Positions 37,145 through 44,958 of a stretch of DNA of 64,000 bases are shown piece by piece (the first letter of the stretch is position 1; every line of letters begins with the position of its first letter). A model generated the notes under the pieces. It searched no databases. It worked only from the letters and a program-made list of their open reading frames with translations, and had not been told where the DNA came from. A program made the position numbers and the translations under genes. Location: assembly GCA_050633325.1 (NCBI GenBank), contig JBOEGH010000004.1, positions 124,001 to 188,000 of the forward strand, in the 5' to 3' direction. This DNA comes from UBA1672 sp050633325 (GTDB taxonomy: Bacteria > Pseudomonadota > Alphaproteobacteria > Micavibrionales > Micavibrionaceae).

Positions 37145-37906
37145 ATGTCTTTTCCTTTGATTAAATATGTATTGATGGCCGCAATTCGCGACCGTCTGAT
37201 ACTCTCAATGTTAGTGATTTTCTTCTTGGGTAGTTCTTTGGCATTGTTCCTTGGTGATGCTGCTGTTATTGAAAAGGATCAGTTTACTGTAATATTTGCG
37301 GCTTCAGGCCTTAGACTTATTTCTGTTTTTGGTTTGGTATTGTTTGTCGTATTTTTCGTAAGGCGGTCATTTGACGGTAAGGATATCGAATTTTTACTTT
37401 CAAGACCTGTTGGACGTTTGAAAATTATTTTTTCTTACGCATTTTCCTTTTCATTACTTGCTTTATTGATGGGGATATCTGTCGGCTTATGTGTATATGC
37501 GCTGGCACCTCACTTGTTTGCACAGGGGCATTTATTGTGGGTTGTTAGTATAATAGTAGAGAACATTATTATGGTTAATGTTGCCTTGTTCTTTGCCATG
37601 TATATATCCAGTTCGGCTAGTGCGGCAATGGTGACTTCGGGATCTTATATTTTAGCGCGTATGATGGGGCAGTTACTTGGTATTACAGATTCCAGCTTGG
37701 TTGATAGTGCCGGAATTTATTCAATGGCACTGCAATTTGTTTCGGTTATTATACCTCGTTTAGACTTAATGGGACAGTCATCTTGGCTTATCTATGGAGT
37801 AGAAGGTAGTGATATTGGTTTATTATATATCATTGGCCAAGGCTTAGTGTTTACCTCATTGGTATTAGCAGCAGCATCTTTGGATTTTGTTCGCAGGCAG
37901 TTTTAA
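37145..37906 (+). CDS. ABC-2 type permease in the pilus locus (PilI-like)
   Basis: The 253-residue protein has six predicted membrane segments and no long loops. It opens with IKYVLMAAIRDRLILSMLV, typical of ABC-2 family permeases. It is the probable membrane partner of the ABC ATPase at 30089, although seven genes separate the starts. It follows the secretin gene by 28 bases. By analogy with Myxococcus PilI it may be needed for pilus assembly or export of a component; this is inference. Confidence 0.82.
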   Translation: MSFPLIKYVLMAAIRDRLILSMLVIFFLGSSLALFLGDAAVIEKDQFTVIFAASGLRLISVFGLVLFVVFFVRRSFDGKDIEFLLSRPVGRLKIIFSYAFSFSLLALLMGISVGLCVYALAPHLFAQGHLLWVVSIIVENIIMVNVALFFAMYISSSASAAMVTSGSYILARMMGQLLGITDSSLVDSAGIYSMALQFVSVIIPRLDLMGQSSWLIYGVEGSDIGLLYIIGQGLVFTSLVLAAASLDFVRRQF

Positions 37907-37927
37907 GGGTAGGGGGAAATTAAGTTT

Positions 37928-38668
37928 ATGTCTCTATCTTCTAATTCTTCTTTGGAATATAAAGTGCGGCTATTTTTGATTTTAGCACTTATTTTTAACA
38001 TATTATTTTGGTTTTATGGGCGTGGTATACAATCACAGTGGACTAATGTTCCACCAGCACCGGATGACAAATATGCTTCTGCATATGGGCTGGGCGATGC
38101 TAGCTTTGCATACAGGGTTAACGGTATTATGCTGCAAAATATTGGTGATACCGGGGGGCGTGTTACTTCGTTGAAGGACTATAATTATAATGATCTTTCA
38201 AGGTGGTTTTTTTTACAAAATCAATTGGATTCATCTTCTGATTACACACCATATTTAGCATCATATTATTTTGGAAGTGTGCAAGAACCTGAAAAGTTCA
38301 GGCCTGTTCTTGATTATTTAATGTCTGTAGGTCTGCAAACCTCAGGGGAAAAGTGGCGATGGTTAGCTCAGGGCGTTTATTTGGCTCGTTATAAGATGAA
38401 AGACCTTGATAAGGCGCTTGAGATGGCTAAAATTCTGGCAAACACTCCTTATGAGAAAGCTCCCGGATGGGTAAGGCAGATGCCTGCTTTTGTAATGACA
38501 GAAAAAGGTGAAAAAAAGGCTGCTTACGCTCTTTTATTGGAAATATTAAAAACCAGTTCTCAGGATTTGCATCCTAATGAGGTAAATGCGATGAGGGCAT
38601 ATATGTGTTCCAGGTTATTAACGAAAGAAGAGTCAGAGGTAAACCCATTATGTCAGGGAAAATTTTAA
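37928..38668 (+). CDS. Anchored helical protein beside the ABC permease
   Basis: I do not recognise this 246-residue protein. It has one N-terminal membrane segment (LFLILALIFNILFWFYG) and a periplasmic, largely helical domain. The helix pairs (KWRWLAQGVYLARYKMKDLDK and KGEKKAAYALLLEIL) look like degenerate TPR units. It starts 21 bases after the permease gene, with GGGGG upstream, so the two are probably one transcript. It could be the third part of a PilG-H-I-like transporter, but sequence similarity to PilG cannot be judged by eye. Confidence 0.65.
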   Translation: MSLSSNSSLEYKVRLFLILALIFNILFWFYGRGIQSQWTNVPPAPDDKYASAYGLGDASFAYRVNGIMLQNIGDTGGRVTSLKDYNYNDLSRWFFLQNQLDSSSDYTPYLASYYFGSVQEPEKFRPVLDYLMSVGLQTSGEKWRWLAQGVYLARYKMKDLDKALEMAKILANTPYEKAPGWVRQMPAFVMTEKGEKKAAYALLLEILKTSSQDLHPNEVNAMRAYMCSRLLTKEESEVNPLCQGKF

Positions 38669-38721
38669 TATCTATATTCCCTTTTAATAATAAGTGGTAA
38701 TGGTTATTCTCAATAATTGTA

Positions 38722-39792
38722 ATGAATAATATATTTTTCACAGTTCCTGAAGTCGTATCTTTAGTTGGTGTTTTCCAATGCGTTTATCTTCTGGTATATG
38801 TCAGTTTCCGAGCGGGTAATGTAATACGGGTGTTATTGCCTATATTGTATTTCTTTGTTTTGGGTTTTGCCTTTTTTATAGATCTGGCACGCGGTTTTAT
38901 TTCTGATATAACGCCATATTATGAAATTATTAGTTGGGCAAGCTGGACATTTGGAATACCTCTTAGTGTTCTTTTGGTATTACAGATGTCACATATCACA
39001 AAGTTACCCTCCTTGATCAACTGGTCTATATTGTTGGTTGTTCCATTTGCTTTGATTTTTGCGTTTGTTACTGTTTCTTATGTTTCACCCACATGTGAAG
39101 GTGGAATAGTTAACTGCGATGATTTTGTTTCATTGCTTAATATATCTGGTTTAGTAGCAGGGGCTGTAAGCTTGCTGGCGATATGGGCGCATAGAAATAT
39201 TTTTAAAGATGTACGTAATCAGAAAGCTGGGCAAGAGAGGTATTGGCTGATCTTATCTCTTATTATTATTAATATTTGCTTTCTTTCATTAACTGCCTTT
39301 CATACTAGTGGCTATAGCCATGATATTAACACTGGTCTATTACGAAGTATTTTGGGATTAGCGTTTGTTTATCTTATTTCAACCAGTTTATTTCGTATAT
39401 ATCCAAATGCTCTGTTTGAAACCGATAAGAAAAAGAGGTCAGATGTACTTAGTAATGAAGATGAAGAGGTTGTAAAAAAGATAAATGATCTTCTGGTGTT
39501 GGATAAAATTTATCATGAAGCCTCATATTCAAGATCTGATCTTGCGCGAGAGATTGGTGTTCCAGAAGCGATACTATCACGAATCATAAATGTTCATTTT
39601 AAGAAGTCATTCCCGCAATTATTGAATGAGTATCGGGTTGAGGATGCAAAACGTTTACTACTTGATACGGATGAGAGTATTAAGATAATTGCCAATGAGG
39701 TTGGGTTTAATTCACTTCCTTCGTTTAATAGAGCCTTTAAGGAGTTCGCAGGGCAAAGTCCTAGTGATTATCGAAAATATATAATTAAATAA
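38722..39792 (+). CDS. Membrane-bound AraC-family transcription regulator
   Basis: The 356-residue protein has about seven membrane segments in its first 235 residues and a C-terminal AraC-type DNA-binding domain with two helix-turn-helix units (SDLAREIGVPEAILSRIIN and IKIIANEVGFNSLPSFNRAF) ending SPSDYRKY. Such proteins sense a membrane or external signal and act on nearby promoters. It lies directly upstream of the pilin gene, whose long 240-base leader region holds a palindrome that could be its target. The ribosome binding site is weak. Confidence 0.88.
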   Translation: MNNIFFTVPEVVSLVGVFQCVYLLVYVSFRAGNVIRVLLPILYFFVLGFAFFIDLARGFISDITPYYEIISWASWTFGIPLSVLLVLQMSHITKLPSLINWSILLVVPFALIFAFVTVSYVSPTCEGGIVNCDDFVSLLNISGLVAGAVSLLAIWAHRNIFKDVRNQKAGQERYWLILSLIIINICFLSLTAFHTSGYSHDINTGLLRSILGLAFVYLISTSLFRIYPNALFETDKKKRSDVLSNEDEEVVKKINDLLVLDKIYHEASYSRSDLAREIGVPEAILSRIINVHFKKSFPQLLNEYRVEDAKRLLLDTDESIKIIANEVGFNSLPSFNRAFKEFAGQSPSDYRKYIIK

Positions 39793-39954
39793 TTATTAAA
39801 TAAAACATTGCTTAGATATCAATTGTCATTCTGACTTATCATTTTGTTATTTTGAACTGTTCACTGATTAAATTAAGGCTTTTTTTATCATCATTTGCAA
39901 CTCTTAATCATATTGGGACTATGAGAGTTCGTAAAAGACGTGTATGATTCGCCT

Positions 39955-39968
39955 GTGCTGTCCAGCAC
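39955..39968. promoter_or_regulatory. Perfect palindrome upstream of the pilin gene
   Basis: GTGCTG and CAGCAC are separated by two bases in the 240-base gap between the AraC-type regulator and the prepilin gene. It lies 65 bases before the pilin start and is a candidate operator or leader structure. Confidence 0.4.
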
Positions 39969-40032
39969 GTTCTTTTAATACTTTCTATTTAATAACAACT
40001 TTTTACAAAACTAAATTTTTAGGAGAAAAATT

Positions 40033-40737
40033 ATGAATACACAAATCCACGAATCCGTGCAAGATGAGAAGGGTTTTACCCTTGTTGAACTTGCAATTGT
40101 TATGGTTATCATCGGCTTGTTAATCGGCGGTATCCTTAAAGGACAAGAAATGATTGCAAATGCGCAAGTAACATCAACGGTAGCGCAAGTTAAAGGTATT
40201 ACTGCCGCAAACTCAACTTTCCGTGATATGTATGATGCAATGCCTGGTGATATTGCCAATGCTACAACTCGTTTGCCGTCATGTGCAAATCAGTGTGCAA
40301 ACGATGGTGATGGTGATGGTGTTCTTGACGAGGAGATCGGCACAAGTGCGTCTGAAGGATTAAACTTTTGGGCTCATTTAAGTGCAGCTGACTTGTTATC
40401 AGGTGTTGATAACTCTGGTTCCCTTGTTTGGGGGGAAGGTGTTCCTAGTGCTAATGCTGGTGGAGGATTCTCCGTTGGTTTTCATGTTGATGGTGACGTT
40501 GGTGGTGTTGCCGCTGGTCGTGGCGGTCATTATGTGGCTATTCACGGAACACCTGACGATGTTGATATTCCTGCTCTTAGTGCGTCAGCAGCAGCAAGAA
40601 TGGATCGTAAAATGGATGATGGTCAATCTGACTCAGGTTCAGTTATTGCGATTGAAAATGTAGGCGATTGTGAAACAGGTGGTGTTTATGATGAAGCCAC
40701 TGATGAAATTGCTTGTAGCTTGGCTATTCGCTTGTAA
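40033..40737 (+). CDS. Type IV prepilin with an Asp-rich calcium-type loop
   Basis: This is the probable pilus subunit. The 234-residue prepilin has a 14-residue leader ending in Gly14, then FTLVELAIVMVIIGLLIGGIL with Glu at +5, the class III/type IVa cleavage and assembly signature. The mature part is large (220 residues). It has four cysteines (84, 88 and two near the end), able to form two disulphides, and an Asp-rich loop at 91-101 (DGDGDGVLDEE) like calcium-binding loops. AGGAG lies at ideal distance from the ATG. It ends with a strong terminator. No minor pilin genes are visible in the window. Confidence 0.92.
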   Translation: MNTQIHESVQDEKGFTLVELAIVMVIIGLLIGGILKGQEMIANAQVTSTVAQVKGITAANSTFRDMYDAMPGDIANATTRLPSCANQCANDGDGDGVLDEEIGTSASEGLNFWAHLSAADLLSGVDNSGSLVWGEGVPSANAGGGFSVGFHVDGDVGGVAAGRGGHYVAIHGTPDDVDIPALSASAAARMDRKMDDGQSDSGSVIAIENVGDCETGGVYDEATDEIACSLAIRL

Positions 40738-40754
40738 TATATAATCAAATACAG

Positions 40755-40784
40755 AAAAGAGCCTGAAATTCAGGCTCTTTTTTT
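40755..40784. terminator. Strong terminator between pilin and slipin genes
   Basis: AAAGAGCCTGA and TCAGGCTCTTT form a perfect 11-bp stem with a 3-base loop, followed by a T-run on the plus strand. A-rich flanks also suit the convergent minus-strand operon. Confidence 0.92.
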
Positions 40785-40812
40785 ATGCGTGAAATTTGAT
40801 TTTATCTGTTTG

Positions 40813-41574
40813 TTACTTCTTTTTAGATACTGATTTCGCGATATCTTTTATACCGCCCATTATATCCATTGGAAGAGGAAGTATGATTGTGTTTCCTTTT
40901 GAATTTGTGAATTCTGCCATTGTACCAAGATAGCGAAGCTGCATTGTTTCAGGGCGTTTTGCTAATATTTCTGCCGCTTGGTCTAGCTGTACTGCGGCCT
41001 GCAATTCACCTTCTGCATTAATAATCTTTGCACGTCTTTCACGTTCTGCTTCGGCTTGTTTTGCAATGGCGCGCACCATTGTCGGGTCAATATCTACATT
41101 CTTGATCTCAACATTTGTTACCTTAATTCCCCAACCTGCAGTTTGCTGGTCAAGTATCTCTTGTACATCTTTGTTAAGTTGATCGCGTTTAGACAGCATT
41201 TCATCAAGTTCATGCTTACCAAGTACCGAACGTAGTGTAGTTTGCGCAAGTTGGCTTGTCGCCATTATGAAATCTTCAACCTTGTTTACTGCAAAGCCCG
41301 GATCAACAACACGGAAATATAATACCGCGTTAACTTTAACGGAAACGTTGTCACGTGAAATTATGTCTTGTGATGGAACATCTGCTGTACGTACACGCAT
41401 ATCGACTAGTAAAACGCGTTGAACGGCAGGTATTATTATTTGCACTCCTGGGCCGCGATTACTGGTATATCGGCCTAGGGTGTATATAACACCACGTTCA
41501 TATTCTTGGATTATGCGAACAGATGATAGTAAAACTATTACTATAAATACTAGTACAGGTACAAAAAATGGCAT
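40813..41574 (-). CDS. Slipin (SPFH/band 7 membrane protein)
   Basis: The 253-residue protein has an N-terminal membrane hairpin (FVPVLVFIVIVLLSSV), an SPFH domain (YERGVIYTLGRY through VKVNAVLYFRV) and a coiled coil (AIAKQAEAERERRAKIINAEGE). Slipins form membrane scaffolds and are often paired with NfeD proteins, as here; nfeD is 26 bases upstream. Its length and features match alphaproteobacterial slipins. It is the last gene of the minus-strand operon that begins with leuC, unless a promoter lies between leuB and nfeD. Confidence 0.92.
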   Translation of the reverse strand: MPFFVPVLVFIVIVLLSSVRIIQEYERGVIYTLGRYTSNRGPGVQIIIPAVQRVLLVDMRVRTADVPSQDIISRDNVSVKVNAVLYFRVVDPGFAVNKVEDFIMATSQLAQTTLRSVLGKHELDEMLSKRDQLNKDVQEILDQQTAGWGIKVTNVEIKNVDIDPTMVRAIAKQAEAERERRAKIINAEGELQAAVQLDQAAEILAKRPETMQLRYLGTMAEFTNSKGNTIILPLPMDIMGGIKDIAKSVSKKK

Positions 41575-41600
41575 TTTATTCTCCTTATATAATAATGTTG

Positions 41601-42089
41601 TTAGGCGGTTATCGTTAAATTTAGCTTGGTTACTTCGGACACTTTAACCGTGTCTTTGGGATTTAAATCATATTCTGTTTTTGATTGTGCATTCCAAATT
41701 TCACCTTCGTAGCGCACTGAACCGTTTTTACCGTTCCACTCAAGCACAGTCGCTTCTTCACCAATCATGCTTTGTGTGCCTGTGACCTGTTTCATATTTC
41801 TAAGTTTCAAGTGGACGAAAATCACAATAGCTATTACGGATATTTCCAGAAAAGCTATTCCGAATAATACGGACCATCCAACTGCTATTCCGAATATCAG
41901 ATCTCTTCCCAGATGTAATGCGTAACCTGCATATATTGCTAATGCACCGTTCATGAAAAGCAGGCCAAAGGAAACGACCCCTAACTCAGCGATGATTAGT
42001 AATGCCCCTGCAACATATAAAGACGTAGTCGCGCTTTCTATTGTGATTATGCCCAATAGATGAAGTACAATGATTAAGCTGGCGATCAT
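41601..42089 (-). CDS. NfeD family protein, short form without protease domain
   Basis: The 162-residue protein has four membrane segments and a C-terminal OB-fold NfeD domain (MIGEEATVLEWNGKNGSVRYEGEIW). It lacks the serine protease domain of long NfeD proteins and so is the short type (NfeD1b-like) usually partnered with slipin, its downstream neighbour. Together they probably organise membrane microdomains. It starts 24 bases after leuB. Confidence 0.9.
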   Translation of the reverse strand: MIASLIIVLHLLGIITIESATTSLYVAGALLIIAELGVVSFGLLFMNGALAIYAGYALHLGRDLIFGIAVGWSVLFGIAFLEISVIAIVIFVHLKLRNMKQVTGTQSMIGEEATVLEWNGKNGSVRYEGEIWNAQSKTEYDLNPKDTVKVSEVTKLNLTITA

Positions 42090-42113
42090 AAATGCCCCCC
42101 TTATAAAAAATAA

Positions 42114-43202
42114 TTATTTTTCAAGAGCAGATATTAAAGCATCTCCCATTGCTGATGTCGAGATTTCAGTGCAACCTTCGGCCATAATGTCGGGTGTACG
42201 TGTTCCTGAATTAAGGACATCTTGCACGGCATTTTCTATTCTATCCGCCAATTTACCTTGATCGAAGGAGTAGCGCAGGCACATTGCAAAACTTAGTATA
42301 GTTGCAAGTGGATTTGCTTTTCCTTGTCCCATAATATCAGGAGCAGAGCCGTGTACAGGCTCGTATAGGGCTGTTGATCCTTCTGCGCCTAGGGATGCAG
42401 AAGGAAGCATTCCCAATGATCCGGTAAGCATTGCTGCTTCATCAGATAGGATGTCTCCGAATAAATTATCAGTTACAATAACATCAAATTGTGAAGGGTT
42501 TCGCAAAAGTTGCATTGCGCAGTTATCTGCGTACATGTGTTCCAGATCAACATTGCTAAATTCTGATTCGTGAAGTGCTGTTACATCTTCGCGCCATAAT
42601 TTTCCAGATTCCATTACGTTTGCTTTTTCACAAGATGTAACTTTGTTATTCCGTTTTTTGGCTAGATCAAATGCTACACCTGCGACGCGTTCAATTTCTG
42701 CAGTGGTATATACTTGTGTGTTTACGCCGCGCCTTTGACCGTTGCCAAGGTCTTCTATTCCGCGTGGCTCACCGAAATATACGCCGCCTGTAAGTTCGCG
42801 TACGATCAGTATATCTAAACCCTTAACGATTTCAGGCTTTAATGATGATGCATCTACAAGTGCATCAAATACAAGGGCAGGGCGCAAGTTAGCGAATAAT
42901 TCCAACTCCTTACGTACTTTAAGTAGTCCTGCTTCGGGGCGAAGGTTGTATTCTACATCAGCCCATTTCGGGCCACCAACAGCACCCAATAAAATTGCAT
43001 CTGCTTTGCGGCATTGCTCTAAGGTATCATCGCTGAATGGGACACCATATTCGTCGATAGATGCGCCACCGATTAACCCATCACGGGTTTCTATGTTGAT
43101 ATCAGTGTTTTTGTTTAACCAATCGATAATTTTTTTGGCTTCTGCCATTATCTCAGGGCCAATGCCGTCACCGGCTAAAATTTGTAATGTGAAATTTGTC
43201 AT
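42114..43202 (-). CDS. leuB: 3-isopropylmalate dehydrogenase
   Basis: LeuB oxidises 3-isopropylmalate with NAD in leucine synthesis. The 362-residue protein has the family motifs LAGDGIGPEI, LLGAVGGPKW, VRELTGGVYFGEPRG and NLFGDILSDEAA. The start lies 3 bases after leuD. The order leuC-(two extra genes)-leuD-leuB is unusual only for the inserted pair. Confidence 0.96.
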   Translation of the reverse strand: MTNFTLQILAGDGIGPEIMAEAKKIIDWLNKNTDINIETRDGLIGGASIDEYGVPFSDDTLEQCRKADAILLGAVGGPKWADVEYNLRPEAGLLKVRKELELFANLRPALVFDALVDASSLKPEIVKGLDILIVRELTGGVYFGEPRGIEDLGNGQRRGVNTQVYTTAEIERVAGVAFDLAKKRNNKVTSCEKANVMESGKLWREDVTALHESEFSNVDLEHMYADNCAMQLLRNPSQFDVIVTDNLFGDILSDEAAMLTGSLGMLPSASLGAEGSTALYEPVHGSAPDIMGQGKANPLATILSFAMCLRYSFDQGKLADRIENAVQDVLNSGTRTPDIMAEGCTEISTSAMGDALISALEK

Positions 43203-43205
43203 GTT

Positions 43206-43811
43206 TTATATCCAAGGTTTGTCTTTATTGCGTTGTTCTTCAAATTCAGTGATTGCACCGTTCTTTTGCATTGTCAGGCCAATGTCATCTAAACCACCTA
43301 GCAAGCAATGCTTGCGAAATGGGTCAATTTCAAAACTGTATGAGAACTTGTTACCACGAGTAATGGTTTGTTTTTCAAGGTCAACTTCAATAATAGCGTC
43401 AGGATTATCTGTCGCCTCTTGCATTAATGCGTCTACTTGTTCTTGTGGCAGTTCAATAGGCAATATCCCGTTTTTAAAACTGTTGTTAAAGAATATGTCG
43501 GCGAAACTACTGGAAATAATACAACTTATACCCATGTCCAATATTGCCCATGGTGCGTGCTCTCTAGATGAACCGCAACCAAAGTTCTCACCGGTAATAA
43601 GGATTTCGGCTCCCTTATATTCTTGTTTATTTAAAACAAAATCCGGATTTTCAACGCCTTTATCATCATATCTAAGGTTATAAAATGCGCTAACTCCCAG
43701 TCCGCTGCGCTTAACAGTTTTAAGGAATTGCTTGGGAATTATAATATCGGTATCGATATTAATCATATCCAACGGAGCAGCGCGCGCGCTAAGTTTTATG
43801 AATGGTTCCAT
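43206..43811 (-). CDS. leuD: 3-isopropylmalate dehydratase small subunit
   Basis: LeuD is the swivel-domain subunit of isopropylmalate isomerase, working with LeuC. The 201-residue protein has the motifs NIDTDIIIPKQFLKT and GENFGCGSSREHAPWA, and the usual length. It lies between the HD-domain gene (13-base gap) and leuB. Confidence 0.96.
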   Translation of the reverse strand: MEPFIKLSARAAPLDMINIDTDIIIPKQFLKTVKRSGLGVSAFYNLRYDDKGVENPDFVLNKQEYKGAEILITGENFGCGSSREHAPWAILDMGISCIISSSFADIFFNNSFKNGILPIELPQEQVDALMQEATDNPDAIIEVDLEKQTITRGNKFSYSFEIDPFRKHCLLGGLDDIGLTMQKNGAITEFEEQRNKDKPWI

Positions 43812-43824
43812 TATTATAAATTCC

Positions 43825-44505
43825 TTAAATATCTTTGGTACTTTTATATTCGATCATTTTCATTTCTGCAAAGGATTCAAACAAATCTATATCAAAAATT
43901 TCTGCACCTTTTTCTGTTCTCATGCGATCCAGTACTGCGGGTATTGATATATCTCTATCTGCGAAGTGGGGGCGCCAGATACGCCAGCCATCATATGCCT
44001 CAACAATTGCGGACAAGCGTACAGGAAGGCTAAGCTCTTCTCCGTTAATTTCATTTGTACCTTTACCGTCTATTTGTTCGTGATGGTTTGCCATTATATC
44101 TATCATTAGATCTTTGAATGGGTGGTTTATATCAGGAAAGTACTCTTGCACAATTTGTGCACCCAGCAGGGTATGTATTCGACGGTATTTTTTCAGGCTA
44201 TCTTGTGGTTTTTCATCCGTATCCCAAATGTCTAAAGGCATGCTTTTTTTGCCTATATCATGCGGTAATACTGCCCAATACATATTGTTTGCAACTACTT
44301 CACCAAGACCAATGTGAAGACATGTCTTGCGCATATTATCTGCGACACGTTGGGCGTGTTCATGGAATATGTAGGTAATGTCATCAGGACGTTCTTGGTC
44401 ATAGGCTTTTAACTGTGCCATTTCGTTTTTTATAAACGGTTTGAATACTGTTTGGCATATTTCATCAGTATTAAAATCGAAGCTATCTGGCCATGAGTTC
44501 GTCAT
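43825..44505 (-). CDS. HD-GYP-like phosphohydrolase with altered GYP motif
   Basis: The 226-residue protein keeps the metal-binding residues of HD-GYP cyclic-di-GMP phosphodiesterases: His82-Asp83 in HDIGK, His111, and His141-His142-Glu143. The GYP signature reads DGKGTN instead of DGxGYP. It has no sensor domain apart from a short N-terminal part. It may hydrolyse a cyclic dinucleotide or another phosphoester. It sits in the leucine cluster between an orphan and leuD, with gaps of 6 and 13 bases. A cyclic-di-GMP link to the MshEN ATPase 18 kb away is speculative. Confidence 0.82.
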   Translation of the reverse strand: MTNSWPDSFDFNTDEICQTVFKPFIKNEMAQLKAYDQERPDDITYIFHEHAQRVADNMRKTCLHIGLGEVVANNMYWAVLPHDIGKKSMPLDIWDTDEKPQDSLKKYRRIHTLLGAQIVQEYFPDINHPFKDLMIDIMANHHEQIDGKGTNEINGEELSLPVRLSAIVEAYDGWRIWRPHFADRDISIPAVLDRMRTEKGAEIFDIDLFESFAEMKMIEYKSTKDI

Positions 44506-44511
44506 AAAATA

Positions 44512-44958
44512 CTAATCCAGAGTGTTTTCTTGTAAAGGAATAGGGTCTTTTCTGATTATTGGTGTAGAGCTGGTCCATGCACCAAAAAGCATTGATGTAA
44601 TTTGCTCCACTTTTTTGTCTGAGATCTCTTTTGCATCCTCAGGAACGAAAGATGTTTTACCGTCTTTTCTGCCATCACCAATTGGACACATCATATAGAA
44701 TTCATTCTCATTTGGAATCGGTGAAGCATATATTTCAGGGCAATGTGCAGAATAACCGTAGTATTTATCACTTCTTGCGACTAAGAATTTCAGCCCTAAT
44801 GTGCCCGATAGCTCGCTTACTTCTGATTTATTGGCGCTGTCTTGGTCTTTGTTTATTTCTATAGATCGTAGAATAGCATCCTTGGATTTTCCACCAAGTA
44901 TATACCATTTTACATTCTCATTTGCATGTAAGCCTGAGTTTTTAGAGGTCTCTGACAT
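44512..44958 (-). CDS. Orphan protein overlapping leuC
   Basis: I do not recognise this 148-residue protein. It is soluble, with a possible mixed alpha/beta core (KWYILGGKSKDAIL, KFLVARSDKYYGYSAHC, EFYMMCPIGDGRKDGKTSF) and two cysteines. Its start overlaps the end of leuC by 17 bases, and it ends 6 bases before the HD-domain gene, so it is made with both. Its position suggests a partner or regulator of the HD protein, but there is no motif to prove it. Confidence 0.7.
   Translation of the reverse strand: MSETSKNSGLHANENVKWYILGGKSKDAILRSIEINKDQDSANKSEVSELSGTLGLKFLVARSDKYYGYSAHCPEIYASPIPNENEFYMMCPIGDGRKDGKTSFVPEDAKEISDKKVEQITSMLFGAWTSSTPIIRKDPIPLQENTLD

Noticed and set aside
42742..43683. Long plus-strand frame of 313 codons opposite leuB and leuD
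   Set aside because: leuB and leuD are intact on the minus strand and the translation has no domain; it is an antisense shadow.
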